Position numbers and translations under genes: made by a program. A stretch of 64,000 nt of DNA from an uncultured Clostridia bacterium (GTDB lineage: Bacteria > Bacillota > Clostridia > Christensenellales > DTU072): assembly GCA_944362765.1 (NCBI GenBank), contig CALVTP010000007.1, positions 1 through 64,000 of the forward strand, read 5' to 3'. Each line of letters begins with the position of its first letter. The first letter of the stretch is position 1. Positions 28,928 through 37,680 of the stretch are shown in pieces. The notes under the pieces are model-generated. The model had not been told where the DNA came from. It did not search any database and worked only from the letters and a program-made list of their open reading frames with translations.

Positions 28928-29550
28928 TGAAGTACCTTCACCCCGGCTTTGTCGACGTCGATCACCCCGCTTTCGGAGCTCCCGCCCGGGCGTCCTTCGG
29001 GGAAAAGAGCGAAAATTCCCCGCGCCCGACGCTTTTGTTGCATTGCTGCTGTGCGCCCTGCGCGGCGGGTGCGGTCGAGCGGCTCGTCAACGTCTTCGAG
29101 CTCACTTTTTACTACTACAACCCGAATATTACCGAAAAAGAGGAATATTTAAAGCGTTTTCACGAGCTTGAAAGGCTGGGCGAGCACTTTTCGGTGCCGG
29201 TAATCGACGGCGGAGACGGCGAAGATTTTTTTGAGGCGGTCGAAGGCTCCGAAAACGAACCCGAAGGGGGAAAGCGCTGCAAAGTCTGTTTTGAAATGCG
29301 GCTGAAAAAGACTGCCGAGCTCGCGAGGGAGTACGATTATTTTGCAACCACGCTGACCCTTTCGCCGCTGAAAAACGCCCGGCTTATCAACGAAATCGGC
29401 GAACGTGCCGGGGAAGCGGCGGGCTCGGAGTACCTTAAAACCGACTTCAAAAAGCGCGGCGGAGTGCTCCGCTCGAAGGCGCTTTCGGAGGAATTGGAGC
29501 TGTACCGCCAGGATTATTGCGGCTGTGTTTTTTCGAAAAGACGGCTTTAA
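28927..29550 (+). CDS. queH: Epoxyqueuosine reductase QueH
   Basis: 207 residues. QueH catalyses the last step of queuosine synthesis, reducing epoxyqueuosine in tRNA, with an iron-sulfur cluster and a second iron site. The diagnostic cysteines are present: LLHCCCAPC (40-45), GKRCKVCFEMR and DYCGC. Also typical are YYYNPNI and TTLTLSPLKN. The start ATG 28927 overlaps the preceding stop by one base. A frame open further upstream is simply the out-of-phase end of the neighbouring gene. Other queuosine genes are not in this window. A role in queuosine salvage or synthesis elsewhere in the genome is expected. Confidence 0.93.
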   Translation: MKYLHPGFVDVDHPAFGAPARASFGEKSENSPRPTLLLHCCCAPCAAGAVERLVNVFELTFYYYNPNITEKEEYLKRFHELERLGEHFSVPVIDGGDGEDFFEAVEGSENEPEGGKRCKVCFEMRLKKTAELAREYDYFATTLTLSPLKNARLINEIGERAGEAAGSEYLKTDFKKRGGVLRSKALSEELELYRQDYCGCVFSKRRL

Positions 29551-29593
29551 AGTAAGCGGGACGGGCAGCCGGGAAACGGTAAGGAGAACTAAA

Positions 29594-30397
29594 ATGAAGT
29601 ACATCGATCTGAATGGCGAGAAAATCGATATCATAGGTTTTGGGACCTATAAAATGACGAATCGGGACGCCGAAAGCGCAGTTTTAAGCGCTTTGGAGTG
29701 CGGCTACCGCAGGATAGACACCGCAATAATGTACGAAAACGAAGAGGGGGTAGGGCGCGCCATAAAAGCTTCCGGTTTAAAAGAAGAGGAGCTTTTCGTG
29801 ACGACGAAACTCTGGACGGACGTCAACTCCCGCGAAGGAGTGAGGCGCGCCGTAGCGGGCTCCCTTGAAAGGCTGGGGCTGAAGCGGCTGGACCTTCTGT
29901 TGATCCATTGGCCGACGCCCTTTAACGACGAAGTCTGGGCGGGCATGGAAGCGCTGAAAGCCGAAGGCACGGTAAGGCATATCGGGCTGTCCAACTTTCT
30001 TCCCCACCACATAGAGGAATTGAAGTATTCCGTTAAGCCGGAGTGGGATCAGACAGAGCTTCATCCCTACTTTCAAAACCGCGGAACGCTCGGTTACCTT
30101 CAAAAACGCGGCATCGTCGCGGAGGCGTGGTCTCCCCTTTTAAGAGGCGGGGCATTGGAGGATAAGACGATAAAAGCCGTCGCCGAAAAGTACGCGGTGA
30201 CTCCCGCCGCCGTCGTGCTTTCCTTTTTGACGAAAGAGGGGGTGGCAGTCATTCCGAAGTCGACGAATCCCGCGCACATCGCCGAAAACTTCCGCGCGGC
30301 GGAACTCGAACTCGGGGAAGAGGACGTCGCAGCCATCCGCGCGCTGGATACGGGGAAGAGAAGTTTCCGCGACCCCGACAACCACGGTTTTTGCTGA
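29594..30397 (+). CDS. Aldo/keto reductase
   Basis: 267-residue NADPH-dependent oxidoreductase with a TIM barrel. The catalytic tetrad is complete: Asp42 and Tyr47 in RIDTAIMYENE, Lys72 in VTTKLW and His105 in LLIHWP. NADP-binding motifs GLSNF and VIPKSTNPAHI are present. It starts at ATG 29594 behind AAGGAG. It belongs to the prostaglandin F synthase/2,5-diketogluconate reductase-like group, whose members reduce many carbonyls; the physiological substrate is unknown. It lies 43 bp after queH and ends at a terminator at 30538. Confidence 0.93.
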   Translation: MKYIDLNGEKIDIIGFGTYKMTNRDAESAVLSALECGYRRIDTAIMYENEEGVGRAIKASGLKEEELFVTTKLWTDVNSREGVRRAVAGSLERLGLKRLDLLLIHWPTPFNDEVWAGMEALKAEGTVRHIGLSNFLPHHIEELKYSVKPEWDQTELHPYFQNRGTLGYLQKRGIVAEAWSPLLRGGALEDKTIKAVAEKYAVTPAAVVLSFLTKEGVAVIPKSTNPAHIAENFRAAELELGEEDVAAIRALDTGKRSFRDPDNHGFC

Positions 30398-30537
30398 AAA
30401 AGACAAAAAAGCGTTCGCTTATAAGCCGGGAACAGCCGCGTTCCTGCGGGACGAAGTAAGCGTTCCCGAGGCGGGACGGACGCCCGCCGAAAAAAAGATA
30501 AGTTCACCCGAAATTCACATAAATCCGCTTTCTTCCG

Positions 30538-30561
30538 AACCGCTTTTCATGGCGGTTTTTT
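30538..30561 (+). terminator. Intrinsic terminator after the aldo/keto reductase
   Basis: AACCGC - TTTTCATG - GCGGTTTTTT, a 6-bp stem with six T residues, about 140 bp after the stop. Confidence 0.75.
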
Positions 30562-30613
30562 GCCGCGGATAACGGTTTCGACTACTTTTTAAGTCAAAAA
30601 CAAGGCAAGAATC

Positions 30614-30642
30614 TTTTCATCGAATACATTATTCGATGAAAA
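30614..30642. other. Perfect 12-bp hairpin in the gap before the lipoprotein genes
   Basis: TTTTCATCGAAT - ACATT - ATTCGATGAAAA. Half of it (GTATTCGATGAAAA) recurs at about 30791-30804, downstream of the promoter. It could be a bidirectional terminator or a regulator site. The rest of the 30398-30738 gap holds nothing I recognise. Confidence 0.4.
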
Positions 30643-30738
30643 AAGCGCGTCCGCCGTCATACCGAAAGATATTATTCGCTTATTTTGAATCGGTATTTTT
30701 CATGAAAACATCGATAATCGGTAAAATTAAAAAAACCA

Positions 30739-30767
30739 TTGACACGGTATCTTATAACTATTATAAT
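30739..30767 (+). promoter_or_regulatory. Promoter of the InlB-repeat lipoprotein pair
   Basis: Perfect consensus: TTGACA (30739-30744), 17-bp spacer, TATAAT (30762-30767). The predicted leader is about 200 nt long, long enough for post-transcriptional control. Confidence 0.88.
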
Positions 30768-30970
30768 ATAAATAATTCCGAACCGCTTCAATGTATTCGA
30801 TGAAAATCCGATGAAAAGCGGAACGTGAATTCCGAAGGGAGCGGGAAGGCTCGTTCGCGGACGGTTCTTTCCGAAGTTTCCGAAATATTTTGTGGTATGA
30901 GGAGGGGCGTTCCGCCTTTTTTGGCGGCGAACAGACCCCTGACATAAATAAACTTTTGCCGGAGGAGAGT

Positions 30971-32782
30971 ATGAAACGTAAGATTTCGCTCTTGATAATG
31001 GTTTTGGTTTGCCTTGCGTTGGTTGCGGGCATTCTTGCCGCGTGCAATCCCACCGGGAAGAAGGTGACGTTCTACGACAATTTTGAAAACGGAAGTGTCT
31101 ATCACGTCTCGATTGCCGAGGGCGACGCGGAGCGCACCATGCCCGAAGACCCGAAAAAAGCGGGATATACCTTTGCGGGCTGGTATGTTTATAACGGAGA
31201 GAACTCCTTCGGCAGGGACTCCTATAAAAAATTCGACATCGGAGACTACGACGGGAAGGAAGATCTTTCCGTATTTGCAAGGTGGATTTCCGCTAAGCCC
31301 GAAGAGCAGCAATTTGTCGTTTCCTTCTACACCGCGGACGGCGTCTTCTTGGAATCCGACATCGTCGCACGGGGCTCCGCATTGGAGATTCCGAACTCTT
31401 TGTACGAGCAGGAAATCACCGGCTCCGGCAGCAAGACTTTCGTGGGCTGGAAGGAACTTTCCACCGGTAAGGCGTGGTTCTTCGGGGCAGGGGAAGCGGT
31501 ACTGACCGACGCCGATCTGCAGCCCATTCTGGTGGAAAGCCTCAACGCGACCCTTACCGTTGAAGAGAACATCTCGGTGGGCGCCGCGGTCGCCGCATAC
31601 GACTTCGGCAACGCGGTAAAAACTTCCGAGGAGTGGCTGCGGTTCGAAATCCGCGACGCCGTTACCAACGCGATTATTGCCGACAATGCTTCCGACGAGG
31701 CGGTGCCGCTTGCTTACGGCGTCAACAAGTTTGAAGTTCAAGGTTTCTACGAAACGATTGACGGCGAGAGAAACTATATCGGAAACCCGGAGGAGATCAC
31801 TGTTACCCGTACGAGAGGGGAATATATAGCCGTCTTCAATTACATTGAGGCGGACAAAGGCGGTATCGAAGAAGGTACAATCGATGAGAACGGCTTCATA
31901 GCGGAACCCGACATAGATCTCACAAAAAAAGGCTATAACTTCATCGGCTGGCAGCTAAGAAACGGTAAGACCGCCAAATTCTGGAACTTTGCTACCGACA
32001 AAGTCTCGGCGGATATCTTCGAAGAAGAAGAGAAAAACTACGGCGAAGTAATTCTGTACGCCTGCTACGAGCCCGTTCCTTACTATGTGGCTACGTTTAC
32101 GGTAGGCAAAGGCGAAACGTTGATAGGAGAAGCGGAAGTCTCTGTCAGCTTCGACGCTCCCGCGATTTTACCGACGGCTTCAAAAAAAGGCTATACATTT
32201 AAAGGCTGGGAGTATGGATCCGGAGAACAACAACGACTTTGGGTCGAAAATGGAACCCTTGCCGTCAACGGAAACGTAGCGGTCACCACCGGCAATTGGA
32301 ATATTGAGTGCGACGGCGCAGAATTGATCTTCAAGCCCATCTTCAAGCTGACGGAGTACGAGATAATTTACAACCTGAACGGCGGCTATAACAATGCGGA
32401 GAATCCCACTTCATACAATATTGAATCCGAGATAAATCTCAAAGATCCTTATAGACCCGGCTATACCTTCAAAGGCTGGAAAGAAGGCGACGCTACCATC
32501 GAAGCCGGCAGCACCGGCAACAAGAACTTCACCGCGGAGTGGGAAGTTATAACTTACTCGATAACCTACATTGTAGACGACAAAGTTGACTCCGTTACGG
32601 AATACACTATCGTCGAAACCGAGCCGGTCGATTTCCCGGAAGAGCCCGAAAAGGAGGGCTATACCTTCAAAGGCTGGTACGAAAACGGCAATCTTGTCGA
32701 AAAAATTGAGATCACCGAAGACAATATCGGTAACAGAATCTTCTACGCGAAGTGGGAAAAAGAACCCGTCGTCGAACCGTAA
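30971..32782 (+). CDS. InlB B-repeat surface lipoprotein 1
   Basis: 603 residues. The start ATG 30971 has GGAGGAG at 30961. A lipoprotein signal peptide ends in Leu-Ala-Ala-Cys25, so the mature protein should be lipid-anchored outside the membrane. The body holds several Listeria-Bacteroides/InlB B-type repeats (Flg_new family), each about 65-75 residues with the hallmark KKGYTFKGW...AKW, at roughly residues 45-110, 310-385, 400-470, 480-525 and 535-600. Such domains are adhesion or spacer modules. It shares its signal sequence and a 102-bp segment (32657-32758) with the next gene. The binding partner is unknown. Confidence 0.85.
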   Translation: MKRKISLLIMVLVCLALVAGILAACNPTGKKVTFYDNFENGSVYHVSIAEGDAERTMPEDPKKAGYTFAGWYVYNGENSFGRDSYKKFDIGDYDGKEDLSVFARWISAKPEEQQFVVSFYTADGVFLESDIVARGSALEIPNSLYEQEITGSGSKTFVGWKELSTGKAWFFGAGEAVLTDADLQPILVESLNATLTVEENISVGAAVAAYDFGNAVKTSEEWLRFEIRDAVTNAIIADNASDEAVPLAYGVNKFEVQGFYETIDGERNYIGNPEEITVTRTRGEYIAVFNYIEADKGGIEEGTIDENGFIAEPDIDLTKKGYNFIGWQLRNGKTAKFWNFATDKVSADIFEEEEKNYGEVILYACYEPVPYYVATFTVGKGETLIGEAEVSVSFDAPAILPTASKKGYTFKGWEYGSGEQQRLWVENGTLAVNGNVAVTTGNWNIECDGAELIFKPIFKLTEYEIIYNLNGGYNNAENPTSYNIESEINLKDPYRPGYTFKGWKEGDATIEAGSTGNKNFTAEWEVITYSITYIVDDKVDSVTEYTIVETEPVDFPEEPEKEGYTFKGWYENGNLVEKIEITEDNIGNRIFYAKWEKEPVVEP

Positions 32783-32850
32783 ATCTAGAAACCCGTTTGT
32801 CACAGGGTAAAGTGTGAACTTAGGCGGAATTGACTCCGTCGGAGGGAAGT

Positions 32851-35229
32851 ATGAAAAAGAAACTGTCTCTTTTGATAATATTCGCGGTATGTATTGCGCT
32901 CGTAATAGGCATACTCGGCGCGTGCAACAAGAATCCGGAGGTCGAATATAAAAAGCCCTCCGGGGTGATATTCTATCTGGACGGCACCCAATATTATCAA
33001 TTAAACCTCGGCGGGTTGGCGAACTATTTTAAGGAGCTGGCAGCCGACGCCGCCATCGAGCCCGAGTGGCCCGAAAACCCCCAAAAAGAGGGATATGAGT
33101 TTGTTGGTTGGTATACAATGGACGCCACCGGCAAGGGCTACAAGGAGGAGTTCACCCTTGAAAAGCTTAATGCCATGCTGGCAAACGGTGAAAGCCTGCC
33201 GGGAGCGGTCTACGCCAGAATGCAAAGCCTCGAAAACCCCGAGTACCTCGTCAGATTCTATACCGATGAGGGGAGCTATTCCGGATCGGTCATGGTGGCG
33301 GAAGGGAACTTAGTGCCCGAGGAAGCTATACCGAGTATCGACTACAACGATAGCGACAGCGAGAAATTCATGGGCTGGACGACGGAGCAGGGAAACGCCG
33401 AGGCGGGAATGAGCCTTCTTTCCGACAGAGTGTCGGCGGACGTCGAGCTCTATCAACTTTTCCTCGATAGTAGGTACATTCCCTATGCCGAAATCACGCC
33501 CTCCGAGGAGTTTGAACGCATAAAAGATTTCTATAACGACGGCTACTACTTCGAAACCTACGAAAGCAGCTACGCGCTTTGGGATAACTTTAAAATCGAG
33601 GGCGCCGACTGGGCGGAGCTGAAAGCCTTTGATGGCAATGTCGAGGTCATCGAAACTCTTTTTGACGGCGAAGCGGTCACGGGATATGTGCTGCCGCTGG
33701 AGCCCGGCGAAAACAGGTTTAGGCTAGAAGCCGTATACGGCGCCGTTTACGGCGGAGCCAAAGGAGTTTTCGACGAAACCGAAATCGTCATCAACCGTAA
33801 ATCCGAAAACATCAACGTCACCTTCGATATCTCCGGCGACGGAAGCCGATATCAATACTTCCGCGGAACCGAAGGGGAAAAACTTACCGAGTATCCCAAA
33901 CCCCAAAAAGCGGGTACCGAATTTAAAGGTTGGGAGATAAGAGACGAAAACGGAGATTATCTCGCGGGACAGCTCTTCGATCCCGAGGAAGACGTGCTCT
34001 ACGAGGGAATCGGCGTTCTGAAAGCCGTGTTTGTATCTGAAGAAAACGATCCGACGATAGAAGCCGGCACCGGCGAGCTGACCATAACCGCCAACAACGA
34101 CGCCGGGAACGACGCCGGGTTTATGTTTATTCCCGAAGGAACTTCTCTTTCGGCGGGAAGCGGCGAAAATGACGAGAGCGAAGGGGAATTCCTCGGCTGG
34201 AGTTACGGTGACGGCGACGGACGCATTCTTATCCTTCGCAAAGGCGAAGAAAGCGTCGAAAGCTCCGATTGCGGAAAGATTCTTTATATTCTGGATGAGG
34301 ACTACAAGTTGACTTCCGGTTGGAAGCTTCCGGACGGTAAAAACAAAATAACCCTTCAAAAATTCAATAAATACACCCTCACATTTGAAAAAATCTCCTT
34401 CGAAGGAGAGGAAGTGAAGGGTGTCGACAAATACGACAAATACTACTTCGACTTCAAGGACGCCACGCTTCCCAAGCCTTACAGAGCAGGCTATACCTTC
34501 GAAGGCTGGTACGAAAACGGCAATCTTGTCGAAAAAATTGAGATCACCGAAGACAATATCGGTAACAGAATCTTAACCGCGAAGTGGGAGCTCGTTCCGT
34601 ATTATATCAGCTACGAAGGAGCCGAGATATCTTCTTCCGTGTATACGATAGAAGAAAAATTCGAATTGCCCAAGCCGACGAAGAAGGGTTATAATTTCAT
34701 TGACTGGTACGACAACCCCGAATTTACCGGTTCCGCGGTGACGGTCATCCCCAAGGGCAGCACCGGGGACAAGACCTTCTGGGCGAAGTGGACTCCCGTT
34801 CCGTATTATATCGTCTACGAAGGAGCCGAGATATATCCTTCCGAGTACGAGTATACGATAGAAGACGAAGTCGAATTGCCCGAGCCTTACAGAGTAGGCT
34901 ATAAGTTCCGTGGCTGGTACGACAACGACAAATTTACCGGTTCCGCGGTGACGGTCATCCCCGCGGGCAGCACCGGCGACAAGAAATTCTACGCGAAGTG
35001 GACTCCGGAAGAGTACACAATCACCTACAACCTTGACGGCGGCACGAACGCCGAAGGCAATCCGCCGAAATACGACGTCGAAGACGATGAAATCAAGCTC
35101 AGCGATCCGACGAAGAAAGGTTATAAGTTCCTTGGCTGGTACGATGAAGACGGTAAAAAAGTGACCGGGATACCCGCGGGCAGCACCGGCAACAGAGTAT
35201 TCCGGGCGAAGTGGGAAAAAAATCGATGA
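32851..35229 (+). CDS. InlB B-repeat surface lipoprotein 2
   Basis: 792 residues, tandem paralogue of the preceding gene, 68 bp downstream. The start ATG 32851 has GGAGGG. The lipobox is Leu-Gly-Ala-Cys25. The N-terminal two thirds contain diverged beta-repeat units (EGYEFVGWY, EFKGWEIRD), and the last 250 residues are four or five well-kept repeats with GYTFEGWY, GYNFIDWY, GYKFRGWY and GYKFLGWY. Units 34594-34797 and 34798-35007 are about 205-bp tandem duplications with near-identical DNA, showing recent repeat expansion. It ends on the last repeat without a membrane anchor, consistent with lipid anchoring at the N-terminus. Confidence 0.85.
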   Translation: MKKKLSLLIIFAVCIALVIGILGACNKNPEVEYKKPSGVIFYLDGTQYYQLNLGGLANYFKELAADAAIEPEWPENPQKEGYEFVGWYTMDATGKGYKEEFTLEKLNAMLANGESLPGAVYARMQSLENPEYLVRFYTDEGSYSGSVMVAEGNLVPEEAIPSIDYNDSDSEKFMGWTTEQGNAEAGMSLLSDRVSADVELYQLFLDSRYIPYAEITPSEEFERIKDFYNDGYYFETYESSYALWDNFKIEGADWAELKAFDGNVEVIETLFDGEAVTGYVLPLEPGENRFRLEAVYGAVYGGAKGVFDETEIVINRKSENINVTFDISGDGSRYQYFRGTEGEKLTEYPKPQKAGTEFKGWEIRDENGDYLAGQLFDPEEDVLYEGIGVLKAVFVSEENDPTIEAGTGELTITANNDAGNDAGFMFIPEGTSLSAGSGENDESEGEFLGWSYGDGDGRILILRKGEESVESSDCGKILYILDEDYKLTSGWKLPDGKNKITLQKFNKYTLTFEKISFEGEEVKGVDKYDKYYFDFKDATLPKPYRAGYTFEGWYENGNLVEKIEITEDNIGNRILTAKWELVPYYISYEGAEISSSVYTIEEKFELPKPTKKGYNFIDWYDNPEFTGSAVTVIPKGSTGDKTFWAKWTPVPYYIVYEGAEIYPSEYEYTIEDEVELPEPYRVGYKFRGWYDNDKFTGSAVTVIPAGSTGDKKFYAKWTPEEYTITYNLDGGTNAEGNPPKYDVEDDEIKLSDPTKKGYKFLGWYDEDGKKVTGIPAGSTGNRVFRAKWEKNR

Positions 35230-35315
35230 CGTAACAGGCTATTGATTTTGCCGCGCGGAAAACGGAAGCCGGGCTTTAGACCGGAAGTAACAAACAAGAC
35301 AAATAAACACCCCCT

Positions 35316-35611
35316 TTTACCTACCTTAGAACCGCCCGCGAGGGCGGTTTTAAGTTGGGGCGGCAGGGCAAAAGCTTTATCGCCCCCGAAAGCCCCTCGG
35401 AGCGGGCCGATAAAGGCGGCAGGGCGTGAATAAAGCCCTCGGCGGCGGGAGAGAGGGCTCCGCTTTACCTACCTTAGAACCGCCCGCGAGGGCGGTTTTA
35501 AGTTGGGGCGGCAGGGCAAAAGCTTTATCGCCCCGAAAGCCCCTCGGAGCGGGCCGATAAAGGCGGCAGGGCGTGAATAAAGCCGTCGGCGGCGTTGAGA
35601 GAGGGCTCCGC
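35316..35611. repeat. Tandem duplication of a 148-bp noncoding unit with terminator hairpin
   Basis: 35316-35463 and 35464-35611 are nearly identical (a one-base deletion and insertion and very few substitutions). Each begins TTTACCTACCTTAGAACCG, contains AACCGCCC-GCGA-GGGCGGTTTT (35330-35350 and the equivalent about 148 bp later), which is an intrinsic terminator, and ends GAGAGAGGGCTCCGC. The first hairpin can terminate the lipoprotein pair. No gene is seen from 35230 to 35799; after 35612 only GC-rich sequence follows. Confidence 0.85.
35330..35350 (+). terminator. Intrinsic terminator after the lipoprotein pair
   Basis: AACCGCCC - GCGA - GGGCGGTTTT. The hairpin is duplicated at about 35478-35498. 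Confidence 0.7.
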
Positions 35612-35799
35612 CCGCAAACGCCCCCGAAAGCCCCTTTTAAAGGCTTTTACGGAAGGCAGGAAGCCGATTGCAGGATTTTTTCAAGCTCATGACTTCTTTT
35701 CCGCGTCGGAAGCGCTTTCGCGGCGCCGCCTTCAACGGGCGCATAAAGTGCCGTTTCTCTGCCCCGGGAAGGGAAAAGCGCTTTTCGGGGCGATTTTTC

Positions 35800-35828
35800 T
35801 TGACTGAAAGGGGAAAAAATTATATAAT
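35800..35828 (+). promoter_or_regulatory. Promoter of the amino acid kinase gene
   Basis: TTGACT (35800-35805), 17-bp spacer, TATAAT (35823-35828), 62 bp before the start codon. Confidence 0.85.
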
Positions 35829-35890
35829 CACCTCGGAATGCCACCAATAATTCAAACGTCGGAAACGGCGGATCGCTGCGGAGAGAGTGT

Positions 35891-36721
35891 ATGACTGCAT
35901 TTGACGTGGAGCTCGTCGGCAAAATCGGTTCGATGGCGCTCATAAACAAGGAATATAACGATATCGACTACAATATCATCGCGAGGATTTCCCGCGAGCT
36001 GAGACCGGGCTGCCTCTGGGTGACCTCGGGAGCCACCGAGATTGGCAGGCTCGACTATATCCACAGGGTAGGAAACGAGCTGACGGGGGATTATAACGAC
36101 ATCAAAACCGACTACTCCGCCGAGGGGCAGGCGATCCTTATGGAGACTTATCGCCGCTTTGTGGACTCCCGCTTTTCGCTAAGGCAGTTTTTGGTGGAGC
36201 ACCAGCACTTCAACGACGAAATGAAGCGCGAACACCTGCGCGCCGCGCTGATGCGCTGTCCCAAGCAGGGCGCCATTCCGATAATCAACTACAACGACCC
36301 CGTCTGCAGCGAAGAAAACCGCAAAATGGAGATACAGGCGCTACGCTCGGTGCATGAGAAGGTGGTGGAGTGTATCGATAACGACGAGACCGCGGGACAG
36401 ATTGCCTGCCTCGTCAAACCACGCTATCTCCTTATCCTGACGGGCGTCAACGGCATCTATACCGACATACACCGCGAAGATTCCCTGGTGAAGGAAATAA
36501 CCGCCTCCGACCCCGACGAGCTCGGCGAAAAGATTGACTACTACGTCGGCTATTGCGAAGGCGCAAGCCGCCGCGGAGCCAACGGTGCGGCAGCTAAATT
36601 GAAGTATATAAAGGAGCCCGCAAAGCTCGGCACCACCGTATTTATAGCCAATTCGCGCTACGGTATAAAAGCCGTTCTGGAAGGGAACGCCCCCGCGACA
36701 AAGATATATCTTTCGAAATAG
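35891..36721 (+). CDS. Amino acid kinase family protein, glutamate 5-kinase-like
   Basis: 276 residues of the amino-acid-kinase fold. Motifs parallel glutamate 5-kinase in order: VTSGATEIGRL (nucleotide/phosphate binding), PIINYNDPV, DNDETAGQIACLV, LLILTGVNGIYTD, and RRGANGAAAKLKY in place of the GTGGM-x-TK segment. The canonical GTGGM glycine/methionine pattern is not kept and no C-terminal PUA domain is present. No proA gene is adjacent. It may therefore phosphorylate a different acid or be a short ProB variant. The start has GGAGAG in front. It is a single-gene unit with its own promoter, converging on the collagen-like gene across one terminator. Confidence 0.75.
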   Translation: MTAFDVELVGKIGSMALINKEYNDIDYNIIARISRELRPGCLWVTSGATEIGRLDYIHRVGNELTGDYNDIKTDYSAEGQAILMETYRRFVDSRFSLRQFLVEHQHFNDEMKREHLRAALMRCPKQGAIPIINYNDPVCSEENRKMEIQALRSVHEKVVECIDNDETAGQIACLVKPRYLLILTGVNGIYTDIHREDSLVKEITASDPDELGEKIDYYVGYCEGASRRGANGAAAKLKYIKEPAKLGTTVFIANSRYGIKAVLEGNAPATKIYLSK

Positions 36722-36752
36722 TCTGCCCCGTCCGTCATTCATAAAAAGCAAG

Positions 36753-36777
36753 AAAAGGGTGCCGAAGCACCCTTTTT
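36753..36777. terminator. Bidirectional terminator between convergent genes
   Basis: AAAAGGGTGC - CGAA - GCACCCTTTTT. A-rich on one side and T-rich on the other, it serves the kinase gene on the plus strand and the collagen-like gene on the minus strand. Confidence 0.9.
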
Positions 36778-36795
36778 GGTTACCCAAAGCAGTAT

Positions 36796-37680
36796 TCAGG
36801 TGGCAAGCAATCCCGCAGCGCGAAGAGAGGCGAGAAGCTGGTTCAAAGTGGTTGCAAGCTCCGTTGTCGAGGGGCTCGCCGTGACGTCCGTCACAGCCGT
36901 GCCGGGCGTCACCTGTCCGGGGTCGCCTTGCGCACCCTGAGGCCCCGCGGGTCCCTGAGGACCTTCCGGTCCCGTGGGACCTGTCGGACCCGTCGCTCCG
37001 GTGGCACCCGCTGCACCTTGTAAACCTTGCGCACCCTGAGGTCCTTCGGCTCCCTGTAAGCCTTGCGCTCCTTGCGGCCCTTGGGGTCCGGTGGGCCCGG
37101 TGGGGCCTGTCGCTCCGGTCGCGCCCGTAGCTCCGGTGGCACCCGCTTCGCCTTGGAGACCCTGCAGCCCGATATCGCCCTGTATGCCCTGAGGACCGGC
37201 GGGACCTGTGGGGCCTGTCGCTCCGGTAGCGCCCGTTGCGCCCGTAGCGCCCGTCGCTCCGGTCGCGCCCTGTATGCCCTGAGGACCGGTTGCGCCCGTT
37301 GCGCCGGTATTGCCTTGTAAGCCCTGAACGCCTTGCGCGCCCGTAGCGCCCGTCGCTCCGGTCACGCCCTGTATGCCCTGAGGGCCGGTTGCGCCCGTTG
37401 CGCCGGTATTGCCTTGTAAGCCCTGAACGCCTTGTGCGCCCGTTGCGCCGGTGGGACCGGTGGGCCCCGGGATGCCCTGCGCCCCGCGCTCTCCCTGGAT
37501 ACCTTGGACTCCTTGCGGTCCGGTGGCGCCGGTGGCGCCTGTCACTCCGCGAAGCCCTTGCTCGCCCTGAACCCCTTGGATTCCCTGTATCCCTTGCGGC
37601 CCGCGAGGCCCGGGCGGACCCTGCAGACAACAGCGCTCCGGTTCGGGACGACAGGGGAAGTTATTGTTACAACAAAACAT
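36796..37680 (-). CDS. Collagen-like, exosporium-type surface protein
   Basis: 294 residues. A short cysteine-rich leader ([18 protein letters not shown]) is followed by some 75-80 uninterrupted Gly-X-Y triplets (about residues 21-255), rich in [13 protein letters not shown] and [10 protein letters not shown], which should form a collagen triple helix. A compact C-terminal domain ([26 protein letters not shown]) resembles the trimerising tails of clostridial BclA-like proteins. Strong GGAGGTGA precedes the start (about 37686-37693). In spore formers such proteins form exosporium filaments, which suggests, but does not prove, sporulation. The repetitive GC-rich DNA creates long mirror frames on the other strand that are not genes. 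Confidence 0.9.
   Translation of the reverse strand: MFCCNNNFPCRPEPERCCLQGPPGPRGPQGIQGIQGVQGEQGLRGVTGATGATGPQGVQGIQGERGAQGIPGPTGPTGATGAQGVQGLQGNTGATGATGPQGIQGVTGATGATGAQGVQGLQGNTGATGATGPQGIQGATGATGATGATGATGATGPTGPAGPQGIQGDIGLQGLQGEAGATGATGATGATGPTGPTGPQGPQGAQGLQGAEGPQGAQGLQGAAGATGATGPTGPTGPEGPQGPAGPQGAQGDPGQVTPGTAVTDVTASPSTTELATTLNQLLASLRAAGLLAT

Noticed and set aside
36341..37630. 429-residue arginine/glycine-rich frame overlapping the collagen gene in another frame, and plus-strand frames opposite it
   Set aside because: They arise from the repetitive GC-rich collagen codons; the collagen frame has the strong ribosome binding site and a recognisable protein.
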